Shown here piece by piece: positions 11,090 through 23,579 of a stretch of DNA of 64,000 nt. A program made the position numbers and the translations under genes. Position 1 is the first letter of the stretch. The number at the start of each line of letters is the position of its first letter. Below the pieces are notes generated by a model. That model ran no database searches and was not told the DNA's origin. It was given only the letters and a program-made list of their open reading frames with translations. Source of the DNA: Allodiplogaster sudhausi (Eukaryota > Nematoda > Chromadorea > Rhabditida > Diplogasteridae); assembly GCA_945643635.1 (NCBI GenBank), contig CALZFC010000017.1:3094001-3158000 (forward strand). The letters are read 5' to 3'.

Positions 11090-12435
11090 TTTTGTAAAAT
11101 ATAGACCGCGTCAGAATTTCATCTTTTTTTCGGTTATCGCCCTCCTTTAAGTAACGTGTTCTAAATGATGTCTAAATCATAGCCGCAAGTAGTTAGAGTA
11201 CTCTCTGTCTTGGCACCTGGTTCGGCCCGCCGACTCAAGTGAGAGCTGCATTCAAGAGTCCTTGTCGATTGTATGTACATTTCCTCCGGTGCATCCAGCA
11301 CTGCTAGCAAGTGATTTGCATATTTGTTTTTCTCCATAATTCGCCGCTCTGGTCAAAGATTATTTAGTGATGAAATCAGTGAACATGTAATTGCGTCAGA
11401 TTTTGTTCGGATCTCGCATGAGAAAATGCAGTAAAGCTTGTTTAGCAAAACTTAACAATTCAAGTACATAATATCATTCAAATACTGGGTTCTTCGTGGA
11501 GTTTTCTTTGGAAAAGCATGCTTGTTTCTTCATGTTTGGAAGGGTTTCTGAATTTTTCTACCAATCTTTTTAGTAAGCTGCTTCGCCGACTAGGTGAAAA
11601 AATTTAAAAAAAATTAAATAAATAAAACTAGAAGAGCGAGCGAGAGTGAGAGATAATTGGACTTCGGAGGATGTGTCTCGGTTTATAGAGTCCCGATTGT
11701 AATTGACGATATCTTTAATCGCGCATCCCTTGTGATGACTCTGAAAGCAGCAGGGAATGCTATGCAAGTGGTATTTTCAATTATGATGATAGCGAATTTA
11801 TATTTGTACGATGTATGTACACATATGTATATGTGTTTTCTCTGTAAGTCCATGCCCTCGCAAAAATCATCACACTTTCATACAAAGCTATATGTGAATA
11901 AATTCTTAAAATTCAAATATACATAAATCTCTTCGTTATAGATAATAATTCAACAATAAGTCTAATAATAAGGGTTATAATAATTTCTTTTAAATTTGGT
12001 CTTACTTTTCCGTTGAAATCTTTCTTGCTCTCTGTAAGTTCATATGTATATAGCATGGTGTGGGCTTCAGATGAGTTCGCTTACATGACCTAGTACATAT
12101 CACTGCTATGGCTGATGTTCACACTGATTTCATTACTCGTTGACACATCATCAAAATAATCGTCGACCATAGCGGCAAACTATGGAGAAAAATGAATATG
12201 CAAATCACTTGCAACTACCAGTGCAGGAGGATGCACTGGAGGAAATGTGCAATCGGCAAGGGCACTTGAGTGCAGCTCTTGCTTGAGTCGGCTGACTGAA
12301 CCAGGTGCAAAAACAGAGGACACTGTAACTACTTGCGGCTATGATTTAGAGATCATTTACAACTCGTTGTTTAAGGGAGGGCGATAACCGAACAAAAAGA
12401 CATTATTATCCAGTCGATATTTTACAAACATTATG
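11090..12435. mobile_element. 1.35-kb element with ~310-bp inverted arms
   Basis: The left arm (about 11,090-11,400) recurs inverted at about 12,165-12,435. Paired blocks include GGTTATCGCCCTCC / GGAGGGCGATAACC, CATAGCCGCAAGTAGTTA with its inverse, and GTGATTTGCATAT with its inverse. The ~765-bp interior is not palindromic and holds sequence shared with 19.2-20.8 kb. No transposase frame. Outer ends are estimated from where similarity fades. Confidence 0.5.
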
Positions 12436-12489
12436 TACATTCTGTGAGCTAGGACAAAAAATTTTCAAATAATGTTGTATGTGAATAAA

Positions 12490-14010
12490 TGAGGATTACA
12501 ATAATTTCTCTTATATTTGGTCTTTCTTCTCCGTCGAAATGTTTCTTGCTCTCCGTATGTAGCATGGTGTGAGCAGCAGATCAGCTCGCTCACTTGACCA
12601 ACACAGCACTGCAATGGCCGATTTTGATCGCAAAATGGTGTTTAGCTTTGCTAAAGATGAGAAGATGAAGGAGAATAAAAGATAATCAATCATTCTCATA
12701 TAGCGAAGGAAGGATAGCCAAACTGAAACTTTTCAGTGATTCCTCTTCAACAACTAGCAATAATTCCGCAAGTGCAATCGAGAACTGTAAAGTTCACTTT
12801 GGTCATTCCTTTAAAACCGTTATTTTTCTGTGCATTATTGCAGTATTATTAAATAAATAACCACTTTGGCCTTTTTTCCTTTTTTTATAATTTAATTTCG
12901 CTTTGAGTGCTTGCTAGGCTAAAGTCGCTTCGATACTGGGTTGCCAAGTTTTCGTTTTTCACTTGCTTTTATTCGTTGTGCAGCGGCCTCATCTACAGGG
13001 CTCGCCGGCCCCGGCTCCGCCCCCGGCCCCGGCCCCCGGGGCCGGGGCCGACCCTGGGGGCCGGGGCCGGGGCAGGGGCCGGGGCCTACCCTGGGGGCCG
13101 GGGCCGGATATTTTCGGCCCCCGGCCACCCCTGCTCATCTGTCTTGCTTTCTCGATTTTCAGCGAGAGCTGCTCCGTGGGAAGTTAATCCTGCAATGTGT
13201 ACGAAGTGTTCCCAAAAAGAGAAGACGCAACTCTTTCGCGAGAGAGTCTAAATAAAGAGACACATTAACTACTACTGTAGTTAAATCGATGAATAGAAAA
13301 CAATACGAGAAAGAGAGAAAGAGAGAAAAAGTTGCACGAATATTTTTTAATCACATTTTTCTTGAGGAAGCAAAAATGCAAAACAAAATTAAATTAACGA
13401 TATTATACTTTGTGAGAGATCGTTTTCCAAATTTTGTTCAGATTTACGCAACACCGATCCACTTATATGTATGTACATATGTATAAACAGATCTACAGAT
13501 TGAAAATTATGTTTCGGAAAATATGTGCATTTTGAATGAACAAATGCATATTGTTTCGAAAACAAAACAGCAAAATCGCCAAAAAAATAAAATATTTTAT
13601 TTTTCTTTTCTTCTTTTTCTTTTTTTTTTGTCTTGTCAATGGTTGAGCCATTTGTGAGGTAACTTTGATTATTTCATCATAGACAATATTTACTGATTAG
13701 ACTCGTGCACGTTGAAGTGCAGAATTATAATAGGGAATAAATTCTTCGTTTTTTCTTCTTCTCAGTTTAAAGTAATACCAGAAACCGATGAGAAAGGAAA
13801 TCTAAAAACGCCAAGAGTTCAATTTCAGGGCGTGACTCCGAGTCGAGAAAAATAGGATGAGATTGAAAAATGAAATGATGAGATGAGATTGCGAAATAGA
13901 GATGTAAAGTGAGAGACAGGGCGAGATGAGAGAGAGAATGAGAAAGATAAGAGAGACTTTTATGCGATGGTCGTTGCATAATACTAGTACATTCATACCT
14001 TGTACTATAA
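12490..14010 (+). repeat. dispersed ~2-kb repeat unit, copy 1
   Basis: Blocks here recur in the same order at 20,690-22,000 and inverted at about 15,950-17,150: the 'CGAAAtgTTTCTTG' region, a CTTTGGTCATTCC-like block, the TCCCAAAAAGAGAAGACGCAA block and the 'TCGAGAAAAATAGGATGAGA' block leading into GA-rich DNA. The unit is not coding in any consistent frame. This copy carries the 138-bp insertion at 12,996-13,133 that the other two lack. Confidence 0.55.
12996..13133. mobile_element. 138-bp GC-rich hAT-like MITE
   Basis: An extremely GC-rich insert begins CAGGGCTCG and ends CACCCCTG, the CAGGG/CCCTG ends usual for hAT elements. It is flanked by CTCATCTA and CTCATCTG, an 8-bp target duplication with one mismatch. 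The two paralogous copies of the surrounding repeat (near 16,605 inverted, and 21,178) have the site once and no insert, so they are empty sites. The interior is built from GGGGCCGGGGCC-type repeats. Confidence 0.75.
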
Positions 14011-14889
14011 TTATTCCCGCCAAAAACTGTCTTCGCTTCTTTCTTTCGACACTTCTTCGGACATTTTACCAATGCGTTGTAAACGTAGATCACTGAGTTA
14101 CCTTAAAGGAGGTCTAAGGCGAATCAAAGGGTTTTTTCCTCCGATTTTGATCAGGATGAGGTAGAAACTTCGATTGCAAGTATCCCGAAGTCAGACTGGT
14201 CCCTCTGGCCTGATTGTGAGAAAATTAACAGTATTAACAGTAGAGAGGCGAAGGGCAGTAGCGCCATTTCTGTGGATTATTGGTGTGAACACCGTACTTT
14301 TTACCTGTTCGTCAGGGACTTCGCGGTAGGAGTTTTTATCCTATGAACTCCTTTAAAAGAGAAATATTAAATTTGAACAAAAGTTTATCGAACACAGGAG
14401 GAATCAAAAATAAGTAAAAAAAAAATTAAAGTGATTGCGAGCCGCCCAACTTGAATGCAGCTTTGCCTTTATTTCGAGAACACATATTAATTAAACTAAT
14501 AATATTAATTTAACCACCTAAGCTCATGTAGAATCTGAGCGGTAGTAGGCACCTTTACATGTTTTTACAGGTTTTTACATGATTTTGGGTCAACCAAAAC
14601 AAGGTGTTTAATCATAAGATTATTTATTTTCTGGTCGCCACAGCGACAGACAAAGTCCCCATCTCCTCTCTTTCTCTCTCTCTCTCTCCGATTAATGCTA
14701 TTCCCTCTATCTCCTTATGAACTTATCGTCTTCTTTCTCTTCATCTCTCGCTCTCAGCTTCTCTCTCTCTTTCTCTTTCCCTCGCCTTTTCTCTTTCTTT
14801 CTCCGCCGGTATCTCTCCTTATCTATCTCTCACCTTATCTATATCTCACCTTCTCTCTCTCCCTCTCGTTCTGTCTCCTCCTCCCCTTT

Positions 14890-15470
14890 CTCAATGCAGA
14901 ATTGGCCGCTTCGCCGTTCCCACTGAATGCTGCGTGCTCGATGCTCGCGTTAACAATGTCAATGGCGGCCCCAGTCCCGAGAGCCATTCAGCCAGTGGTC
15001 CATTTTGAACGGAGGTTACGGTATTCGGGAGATTACTGTAGCCGACAGAATACCGGTATCCCAATGGATGAAGGTAGGGTGGCTACGGTGAAGTAGGTGG
15101 TTTTTCAAACAAAGAATGTTGGCCGCAAGACAAAGGATCTGAAAAAAAAAGAATTTGTTGCAAAAAGAGACTTTTTCATTCAAATTCACAATTATTCTGG
15201 TATTCATAGGCATAAATAAATTTTTAAGAGGTCTAAAGAGTGTTGCTATAAGAGAGCCAACCTTAGCTTAGATGTATGCAGAGATGAAATTTGAGCAGGA
15301 TGATATGGATGATAGCCATGGGGCGGTATTGCTACCTATATTTAAGTATATCTCTGGGAAACGGGGCGGAGCTACTTTGAGAGTCTTAACGGAGGACGAA
15401 GAAAGACGAAAAATTGTATGCTATCTCGCGTTGCAAATGATCATCCTTCCCTCTAAAAGGAGGCTTGAAC
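14890..15470 (-). pseudogene. inverted decayed copy of the two-exon small-protein gene
   Basis: On the minus strand, 15,007 to 14,890 matches the first coding exon of the gene at 22,988 (ATGGACCACTGGCTGAA, then GCATCGAGCACGCA) but lacks four or more internal bases and has other changes that break the frame. Upstream, 15,470-15,240 matches the promoter and 5' region at 22,560-22,730, with the TATA box degraded. So this is an inverted partial duplication, not an active gene. The second exon was not found next to it. Confidence 0.65.
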
Positions 15471-15949
15471 GCCGCGAATACTAAAACCAAGACCCGTGGA
15501 TCCAACATAATTGCTTCTTCTGCATTTTAAATAAAGATTCTCTCTATTGACTCGGAAATCTAGCTTAGCAAAGTGAATCTCGGGTTACTCCAATAAGACC
15601 ATTACTACCCATCGTCAGGATCTCAAATGTCATTTATTTGAAATGCAAGTTTATCATTTAAAAGTTTTTGACGTTCATGCTTCGGCATTGTTTTGTTATA
15701 AGCTGACAATATACATTACATACATCACCAAAACATCGAGATGAAGGTGTTTAGTGCTTCTTTTAAGAGATGAAAATAGAATGAAACAACATGGCTTTGG
15801 ATGAGAGAAGGAAAAAATATGTACAATGTAATTTAAACAAAGAAAGTAGAAGTACGAGAGCAAGAGAACAAAAGTCTAGAGAAAAGGAGGAACGTGAGCT
15901 AAAAACAGACAAGAAGAAAGAGAGAGTTATAGAGGGGAAAGATATAAAG

Positions 15950-16002
15950 ATATAAAGAATTCTCTAAGTGGTGCGCCAGATAGGTCCACTGATCTGTCTG
16001 TC

Positions 16003-16053
<51 letters not shown>

Positions 16054-17150
16054 TTCGCTCGCTGTCTCATCCGGTTCTCGCTTTGTCCCTATCTCTCTAT
16101 CTCTCTCTCTCTCTCTTTTCTCTTTCTTCTCGTCCTGTCTCGCGCTTCCCATCTGTATCTCTGCTTCTCATCTCTTACGCTCTTTCTATAATCTTATAAT
16201 AATTTTCTCGACTCGAGCTTTTAAACTCACGCCCCCGAAAAGAAGAAATAACGTGCCCAAATTCTCAATTTACAATGATCTTTTGGTGTTTTAAGTGTTC
16301 CTTTCATCAGCGATCGAAGGAATAAAATAAATGCGCAAATAAAAAAGGCAAAAATTAATTAGTTAAAAAAAATTGTTTAACTATTGACGAGATTGCTGAA
16401 ATTTGGAATAGAGACAATGGCTGATTTTTTTCTCTCTCTCTCTCTCCCTTTCGCTTAATCGTATTTTTTTCATTTCATCGATTTTAGTACATTCGTTAAT
16501 TTGTCTCTTTATTTAGAGAGCCTCTCTCTCTCAAAAGAGTTTTTTTCTTCTTTTTTGTTGTTGTTAACAATTCTCACACACATTGCAGGGTTAAAGTATC
16601 ACGGAGCAGCTCTCCCTGATTATCGAGAAAGCCAGACAAACGAGGCCAGAACACAAAGCATGAAATAAAGAGAAAAAATTAATCTTGAAACATTCGCCAG
16701 TATTTTGGCACTTTCACGCTTTACTCTTTAAATCATACTTCTCGACTTTAGTCTAGCAATAATGCATAGTAAAATTAAAGTTTTAAAGGGAATTAAGAAA
16801 TTGAACTTTTTAGTTCTTGATTGCCTCTTGCAGAGTTATTGCTAGTTTCTTGAAGAGGAATCACTAAAAAAAACGTTCACTTCGCTATATAAGAGTGATC
16901 ATCTTTTGTTCTCTTCATCTTCTCACCTTGAGAAGAAAGTCTATTTGGTGATCACCAGCCATCGAAGTGATAATCAGGTCAAGTGATCGCGTAGAGCTGC
17001 AGCGCATGCAATGCTACATATTGACTGTAAGAAAGATTTCGGTGGAGAGACAAAACCAAATTTGAGAGACACTATTATATTCTTCATTATTTGATTACAA
17101 GTGAATTATTATCAACAAATTATTAGAAGAGAAAGAGGACTACATTAGAA
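15950..17150 (-). repeat. dispersed ~2-kb repeat unit, inverted copy 2
   Basis: This is the reverse complement of parts of the units at 12.5-14.0 and 20.7-22.0 kb. It starts with a (CT)n tract (16,010-16,130), then the inverse of the 'TCGAGAAAAATAGG' block near 16,205, and the empty hAT site near 16,605. No gene is visible in it or in the following 17.15-18.0 kb. Confidence 0.5.
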
Positions 17151-18469
17151 TTATAAGAATCCTCATATATTCACATACACCATTGTTAGAAAATGTTGCT
17201 TCAAAAAGGGGGGGGGGCATGCGCTCACCGGGTATACATACATATGTACAAATGGGTAGATATTCTCTTTCAGCATATTCGAAAAAATACCACATACCTA
17301 CATATAACCGTTGTTTATCTCTGCAATCAGGGGAATTACAAGGTATGCGCGAACAAAATTATCGTTTACTTCGATTCGGGAGTCTATAAGTTAGCTGAGA
17401 CACATAACACACCCTAATAATTCAGGCGCGTCTGTTATAAATAATCATTATTAGCTAACCTAATTATTTAGGCTTTGTATATTCATTGAAACTTTTACAA
17501 TATGTTTTTTTTTCCCGATATACCTCTTATTAGATGGTCGTAGTATTACAGCAAGACACAGATGCTGGCTGAACCACCAAGGATTTTCAAAGCCTGATTT
17601 TCGGCATCCCTATACTCTCGGTGTTGCGACTCAGAAACCCCCCCCCCCCGGTCGGGGGCCATGTGACATGGAAAAGTCAAGAATACGACTACCGGGATGG
17701 CCTGGGCTTCCGCCAAGCCTAAAGTGTCACCCTGGTGCAGTCTTCCATTCAGCGTGGTGCACTTCGCACCAGCAAATGTATGGACAAATGTGGAAACATT
17801 CACTGGATCCAAAAGGGGGCTCAGCATTATTTTCGTACATCGTCATTGAAACAAGTATTCCTGAACGAGATGAGTGAGGACTCAATATATGTGTATGTAG
17901 TTTGCATGAGTGCTCACAAGGATCGAAAGAATGAAGACCCTGCACGACTAGAGCAAGTGATCCATTGACTATCCCTAAAGAAAGTACATTCGCATGCCTC
18001 TCTCTCTCTCTCTATCTTTCTCCCTCCTCTCTCTCTCTCTCTTCCTCCCTCCTCTTCTCTCTCTCTCTCTCTCTCACTCTCTAGAAGGTATCCCGGCGTC
18101 GTGGCGCCACCAAGAAAATAATCCTGTGGAATTTGCCAAGGGTGTATTGCTGCCACTGCCGACATTTTCCGATTCAATGGCCATTCTGCTCTCACTCTCC
18201 TTCACACAGCGGCTGTTACTCAGGATTTCTCACGGCTGCACTTTTCGCCAGTTGTGGACTGGGTACTTGCTAGCTCTCAACTGCACTGATAGCCTGCTGT
18301 ACTCTTTCACACTGGTTTCAACACAGGAGTTCTACACTCAACTGCTCGCCAGTTACCTCTTTCACTCTGGCTGCAACTCAGGAGTTCTATCCTCGACTGA
18401 TCGCCAGTTGTAATCTTTCGTCCTCGCCAGAAAAGGATAGATTACAAGGTTTTCTCGCTCTCACCAAAC

Positions 18470-18946
18470 TGGCCTCTCACACAAGCGCCAGATATCGTAC
18501 GGCGAGACGCTCTCGCCAGCAACCTCTAGCTGTATCTCTCACGAGTCCTCCGGGACTCTTTTATCTCTCTCGCCTAACTCTCTCACTGGTCATACTCCTT
18601 TCTCATTCCTTCTTCCTTATCCTCACTCGTCTTCCGAACACCGCCGGAACCTGAAAGGAGGGGGACAGAGGGAACGACGACCAGCCGCAGAGATCCGAGA
18701 GCCTTGAGATGAAGTACTTGCGATGCGGGAACAACTAGAGAAGAACACGTAGAACACAGGAACTCGTAGAACCGAACAGAACATGTTTATTCCGGGTAGG
18801 AGGGGGTCTATATAGGAATGGAAGATGTAGTCCTTGCGGACAATGGGATGTACTATGGGAAAGGATGATGCAGGTGTAATGATTCTTAATTCCCCTTGAA
18901 TCCCAAAGTCACGTAGTTTACTTATGTACACATAACTCCACAACAG
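18470..18946 (-). mobile_element. probable LTR of a retrotransposon
   Basis: Read on the minus strand from 18,946 the segment starts TGTTGTGGAG, has a TATATAG box near 18,815, and an AATAAACATG polyadenylation-like signal near 18,787, followed by a C/T-rich stretch. This order is that of an LTR. Downstream, 18,200-18,470, come repeated 'AACTGGCGA' motifs that could belong to the leader or primer-binding region. No gag or pol frame survives. The 3' LTR boundary is not certain. Confidence 0.4.
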
Positions 18947-19004
18947 AGGGGCACTCGTGATATATATGTACGTTCTCTTTCGATTAACTCTCTCCCCTGC
19001 TCAG

Positions 19005-19105
19005 ATAGAAGAATTGAAGTCAAAGCATTGCTCACCAACTAGCCAACGTGAAGAGCGGGTCAAAAGGGAGATGGAAACTCTGCCAGTCGTTGGGAAGTAA
19101 ACAGG
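19005..19105 (+). pseudogene. relic of exon 2 of the small-protein family
   Basis: After an acceptor ctcag, the sequence ATAGAAGAATTGAAGTCAAA followed by CAACGTGAAGAGCGG and GAAACTCTGCCAGTCGTTGGG matches the second exon of the gene at 23,458-23,559, with indels that break its frame. A second relic with the same landmarks lies at 24,830-24,940. Neither has a usable first exon nearby. Confidence 0.55.
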
Positions 19106-19373
19106 GGCGACTCATTGTATTCTAAAGAATATTTACAAATTAGAAGCTTTCACTGCGTATTTATAGCAGTGGCGCCTGTATTATTAGGGTGTGTCAGTGT
19201 TTCGGCATATATGTACATATGTACATAGACTCCCGAATTAAAATTGACGGTATTTTTTATTCGCGCATTCCTTCTGTTACGTTCTGAAAGCAGGGAAAAA
19301 CAATAGTTTTATTTTCTGCTATTGCGAATATCTACATGCATGTGCATGTTTGCGTTATACATACATACATGTA

Positions 19374-20528
19374 CAGTCGCGCCCAGGATCTTGGTACTTA
19401 GGAGGGATCGGATGCATCGGAGAGATCCAAATGCATCCTCGCTAATAACAATTGTCCTAGGAAAGACTAAAATATTTTAAATGTACATTAGTTTGCTCAT
19501 AGAGAACTGATGCTACTGTTAAAAAATCGATAATTTCTTATCATTTGATAAGAAGTTATCAGTTTTTGCCTATAAAAAATTTCATTTTAAATAATTTCCA
19601 AAGAAATTTTTCCTGTACCATTATTTTGTCTCTACGCACATCCCCAAGTAATAATATAAGAGATTTTATCATTGTTAACCGAAATCGTTAAATCAGACCT
19701 TATCACACATGTTCATGTTATGTGAAGATTCGCCTTACGATGCTGAAGCTAAATATGAAAACAGTTTTCAAAACAAAGCATCCGTTGACGATATATTCCT
19801 GATTGTGTTTACTTGGATTACTTACTTGAGAAAGAACAGGGCAGGGGGGCCTCGCAGGCGAGGGGGCGGAGCCTAACCCTTTTTTCTCTGCCTGTGCTAT
19901 TTCGCTACCTCAAACTTGGGTAATTAAACCGAACGCGAAAATAGCGCGCGCTAAAGCTCTAAGATTCAATACGAGTGCAGCAACCTAGATTTGAATAAAT
20001 CATAAAGGGCTAACATTGAGAGAAATGTAAAGGCAATGGGGAATCTTGAAGAAAATCATACAAATTAGACACAATCAAAAATTTATCGTTAACGGATGCT
20101 TTGTTTTGAAAACGGCTTTCATATTTTGCATCAGCATCGTAAGGCGAATCTTCACATAACATGAACATGTGTGATAAGGTCTCATTTAACGATTTCGGTT
20201 AACAATGATAAAATCTCTTATATTTAGATTCGCCTTACGATGCTGAAGCTACTTGGGGATGTGCGTAGAGACAAAATAATGGTACAGGAAAAATTTCTTT
20301 GAAAAATATTAAAAATGAAATTTTTTATAGGCAAAAACTGATAACTTCTTGTCAAATGATAAGAAATTATCGATTTTTTTAACAGTAGCATCCGTTCTCT
20401 ATGAGCAAACTAATGTACCATTTAAAATATTTTAGTCTTTCCTAGGACAATTGTTATTAGCGAGGATGCATTTTAATCCCTCCGATGCATCCGATCCCTC
20501 CTTAGTACCAAGATCCTGGGCGGGACTG
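19374..20528. mobile_element. 1,155-bp palindromic Tc1/mariner-like element
   Basis: The ends are TA-CAGTCGCGCCCAGGATC and GATCCTGGGCGGGACTG-TA: a CAGT terminus with a TA target duplication, as in Tc1/mariner elements. Similarity runs inward through almost the whole length (for example GATGTGCGTAGAGACAAAAT with its inverse, and GATTCGCCTTACGATGCTGA with its inverse), leaving a short unpaired centre near 19,850-19,930 that holds GGGCGGAGCCTAA. A second direct copy of GATTCGCCTTACGATGCTGA sits at 20,226. No transposase; the element must have been moved in trans. Confidence 0.75.
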
Positions 20529-20689
20529 TATGTATGTATGTATGTACATCATACATATTTAATGCAAACATGTATGTACATGTGGCGTGACGATACAACA
20601 GTTTCAAACAATCCCTTATGTGAATAGGATTATCATAGTTCTAATATACATAGACTCCTCGTTATAAATAACAATTTAATAATGAGTCT

Positions 20690-21997
20690 AATAACAAAGA
20701 TTATAATAATGCTTCTTAAATTTGCCATTGCTTTACCGTCGAAACTTTTCTTGGTCTCCCTACGAAGCAGGGCGTGTGCTGCGCTGCAGATCAACTCGGC
20801 CACTTGGTCATATCACTGCTATGGCTGGTGATCGCAAGATGGACTTTCTATTAAAGGTGAGAAGATGAGGAAGAACAAAAAATTATCACTCTAAACAAGC
20901 GAAAGGAGCTTTGAGAATGGACAGCCAAATTGAACGCTTTTAGTGTTTTCTTTTCAATAGACTAACAATAATTCCAAAAAAAAGTCAATTGAGAGTTAAA
21001 AAGTTCAATTGGTAATGTTTCTTTAAAAAAAAACTTTGATTTCTATGTGTGCGTTATTGCTAGATTAAAGACTGCGCGTTTTGGATACTACTTTAATTGA
21101 TAGTACGAAGCGTCTAAATACACGCGAGTGGGTTAAGTTTTCTTTTTTTTTCTTGCTTTTATGCTTTGTGATTTGGACTCATTTGTCTACCTTTCCCGAT
21201 TATCAGGAAAGAGCTGCTGCGTGAGACTTTCATACTGCAATCTCTGCGAACTGTTCCCAAAAAAAGTAGACACAATTCTTTCGCGAGAGAATGTGCGGCT
21301 ATCTAAATAAAGAGACATGTTAACCTATTGTGGAGAAATCGATAAAAGGAAGAAAAAAACGATAAGATAAAGAAATAGAAAGTGAATTGTTTTTATTCAA
21401 ATTGATTCTAAGGAAACAAAAATGAAATAAAAATTAAAGCAGCTACATAAAATTGAGTGAGAGATTGTCTACCAAATTTTATTTTTACAACTCCAATCTA
21501 CTTATATTTGAACAGTGAGAAAATAATGTTTCAGCATTTGTATACACATACATATACATCCAGTATGAACTATGCATATTTAGTCCAAAACACCGCGCAG
21601 CAGTAACATAGAAAATAGGCTTTAAAAGACATATACATATGTATATTTCAAAAATTTCGTCAAACGTTTGACCTTTTTTTGAGCTAATTATCATTATTGA
21701 GAATATTTATAGAGTAGAATGTTTTTTACAGGTGGCGCATGTATTCGAGAATTTTCTTATTTTTATTGGTACATTTATTTTATCTCAACGACCATTGAAG
21801 AAAAGAAATCTTAAAACACCGAAAGATCATTGTTAACAGAGAATTGTGGGCATTTCGGGTCTTTCATTTCGAGGGCGCGAGCACACAAGTCAAATCGAGA
21901 AAAATAGGATAAGAGTGAAGAATGAAATGAAGAGATGAGATGCCGCGAAAGAGATGTAGAGTGAGAGACAGGGCGAGAAGAGAGAGAGAAGAGAGAG

Positions 21998-22033
<36 letters not shown>

Positions 22034-22070
22034 GAGAAGAGCGAGGAGAGAGGAGAGAAAGCGAGAGAGA
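20690..22070 (+). repeat. dispersed ~2-kb repeat unit, copy 3, ending in GA tract
   Basis: Same block order as 12.5-14.0 kb. The empty hAT site is near 21,178. It ends in a long (GA)n region (about 21,985-22,235) whose Arg/Glu-rich open frames are artefacts. No gene within it. Confidence 0.5.
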
Positions 22071-22148
22071 GGAGTGACAGAAATTATAAGACCAAGAGAA
22101 AGAGAGAGAAAGAGACAGAGAGAGCTAAGCGATGAGAAGAGCGAGGAT

Positions 22149-22203
<55 letters not shown>

Positions 22204-22630
22204 GGAGAGAGAGAGAGAGGATGATCTATTTGGACTTATCTGGCTCTCCACTTAAAAATTCCTTAGTGGTAGCTTTTTTCGTCGTTTAGGTGATGTTACT
22301 AATGAATATGTTCTTCTTAACCTAGAAGAGCGCCGTAGCGTGAATGTCGAAAAAATTTAAATGAGCGAGGAATTTGCATTTAAAATAGAAGGCATTTGAA
22401 AACATGACGCATTTGAATTAATGGACTTTGCCCGAGAACCATTACACCACTTTATTCCCGAGACTATAGATTCAATGTTTCGTTATTGCAATTTATCGAA
22501 CGAGTCTGGGGAGTCATCGTGGTAGGAGTTTTCGAGGTTCAAAGCCTCCTTTAATGGGGAGGATCATCGAAAATAGTGCTCCTTTAAGGCACTAAAAGTA
22601 GCTCCGCCCCAATTTCCAGATCCAGACGTG

Positions 22631-22638
22631 TATATAAA
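22631..22638 (+). promoter_or_regulatory. TATA box of the small-protein gene
   Basis: TATATAAA stands about 350 bp upstream of the first coding ATG at 22,988. Its surroundings are conserved in the inverted partial copy at 15,240-15,470, where the box itself is degraded. A transcript starting near 22,660 would carry a 5' untranslated part that may be spliced before the coding exon (acceptor-like ccgtag at about 22,970). Confidence 0.45.
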
Positions 22639-22987
22639 CACACTCCCTAGGCTCTCGCTCATACCATCCTGCTCGTATTTCATCTCTTCATTCAGCTAAG
22701 CTAAGGTTGGCTCCCTTGTAAATGCATTCCTTTGTTTACAACTATATCTTTTAAACATTGAATTATTTCAAGAAAAGTGCCAGAATTATTTTGTGTTTGA
22801 ATGGAAACGTCTCTTCTTGCGACAAAATTTTTTTCATTTCCAGGTCACCGAACGCATTCTTCAGTCTTACGGCCAACTTTCGTATAAATACTTCGTCAAG
22901 TTCTCCGTAACCACACTATCGTAATCCGTTGGGCTAACGGTTTTCTACGGCTACCGTAATCTCTTGGCTACCGTAGTCTCCAACCCA

Positions 22988-23559
22988 ATGGACCACTGGC
23001 TGAACGGCTCGCGTGACTCAGCGGCCGCCATTGACATTGTCAACGCGAGCATCGAGCACGCAATCGCAGCATTCAGTGGGAACGGCGAAGCGGCCAATTC
23101 TGCATTGCAAAAGGTAGGAAGAGAGAGAGAGAGAGAAAAAGAAGAGATGAAGAGAAAGAAAGAAAGAGATTGATCGTGAGAGTTACCGGGAAATTGAGGA
23201 GTGAGAGACATGTAAGTTAAGAGATCGAATGCGTAAATATTAATGGGAGTTTGAGCAGTAAAGAAACAGAGAGCGATGAAGAGAGAGAGAGAGAAAGAGA
23301 AAGCGAGAGATAGACAGAGAGACAGAGAAAGAGAGACAGAAAGTTTCAGTCAGTCCCTTTCTCTCTATCTTTCTTTCTCTCGTTGTCTATTACCCTCCAC
23401 ACTTCTATTCTCTTTTTTCGTATCTCAAGTATTCTCACACTCTCCCACACTCTTCAGATCGAAAAAGTGAAGTCATCGTTGCCTGCCGACGCGCAACGCG
23501 AAGTGGATCAGAAGAGATGGGAACTCTGCCTTTCGATGGGGCGGCCGGAAAATAAGTAA
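22988..23559 (+). CDS. small two-exon helical protein
   Basis: Exon 1 (22,988-23,113) and exon 2 (23,458-23,559) join in phase 0 to give 75 residues with no signal peptide: DHWLNG, then a helix rich in Ala/Ile (AAAIDIVNASIEHAIAAF), GNGEAANSALQK, and a second exon IEKVKSSLPADAQREVD followed by RWELCLSMG. The intron contains GA and CT tracts. A paralogue at 53,975-54,981 has the same intron position and 'GEAA..AL.K / I..x..LPAD.Q.EVD..R.ELC' pattern. Several decayed copies are in the window. Family not recognised; the shape suggests two amphipathic helices. An upstream coding exon cannot be excluded. Confidence 0.6.
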
Positions 23560-23579
23560 TCGTGGATTATACATGTAGT

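Noticed and set aside
12907..13255. Pro/Gly/Ala-rich protein over the GC-rich block
   Set aside because: The frame exists only because of the 138-bp hAT insertion; the empty sites have no such frame.
18623..18943. 106-residue minus-strand frame
   Set aside because: It runs through the probable LTR, including its TATA and AATAAA signals, and has no protein-like pattern.
21985..22290. Arg/Glu-rich frames in the GA tract
   Set aside because: Composition artefact of a GA microsatellite at the end of a dispersed repeat.
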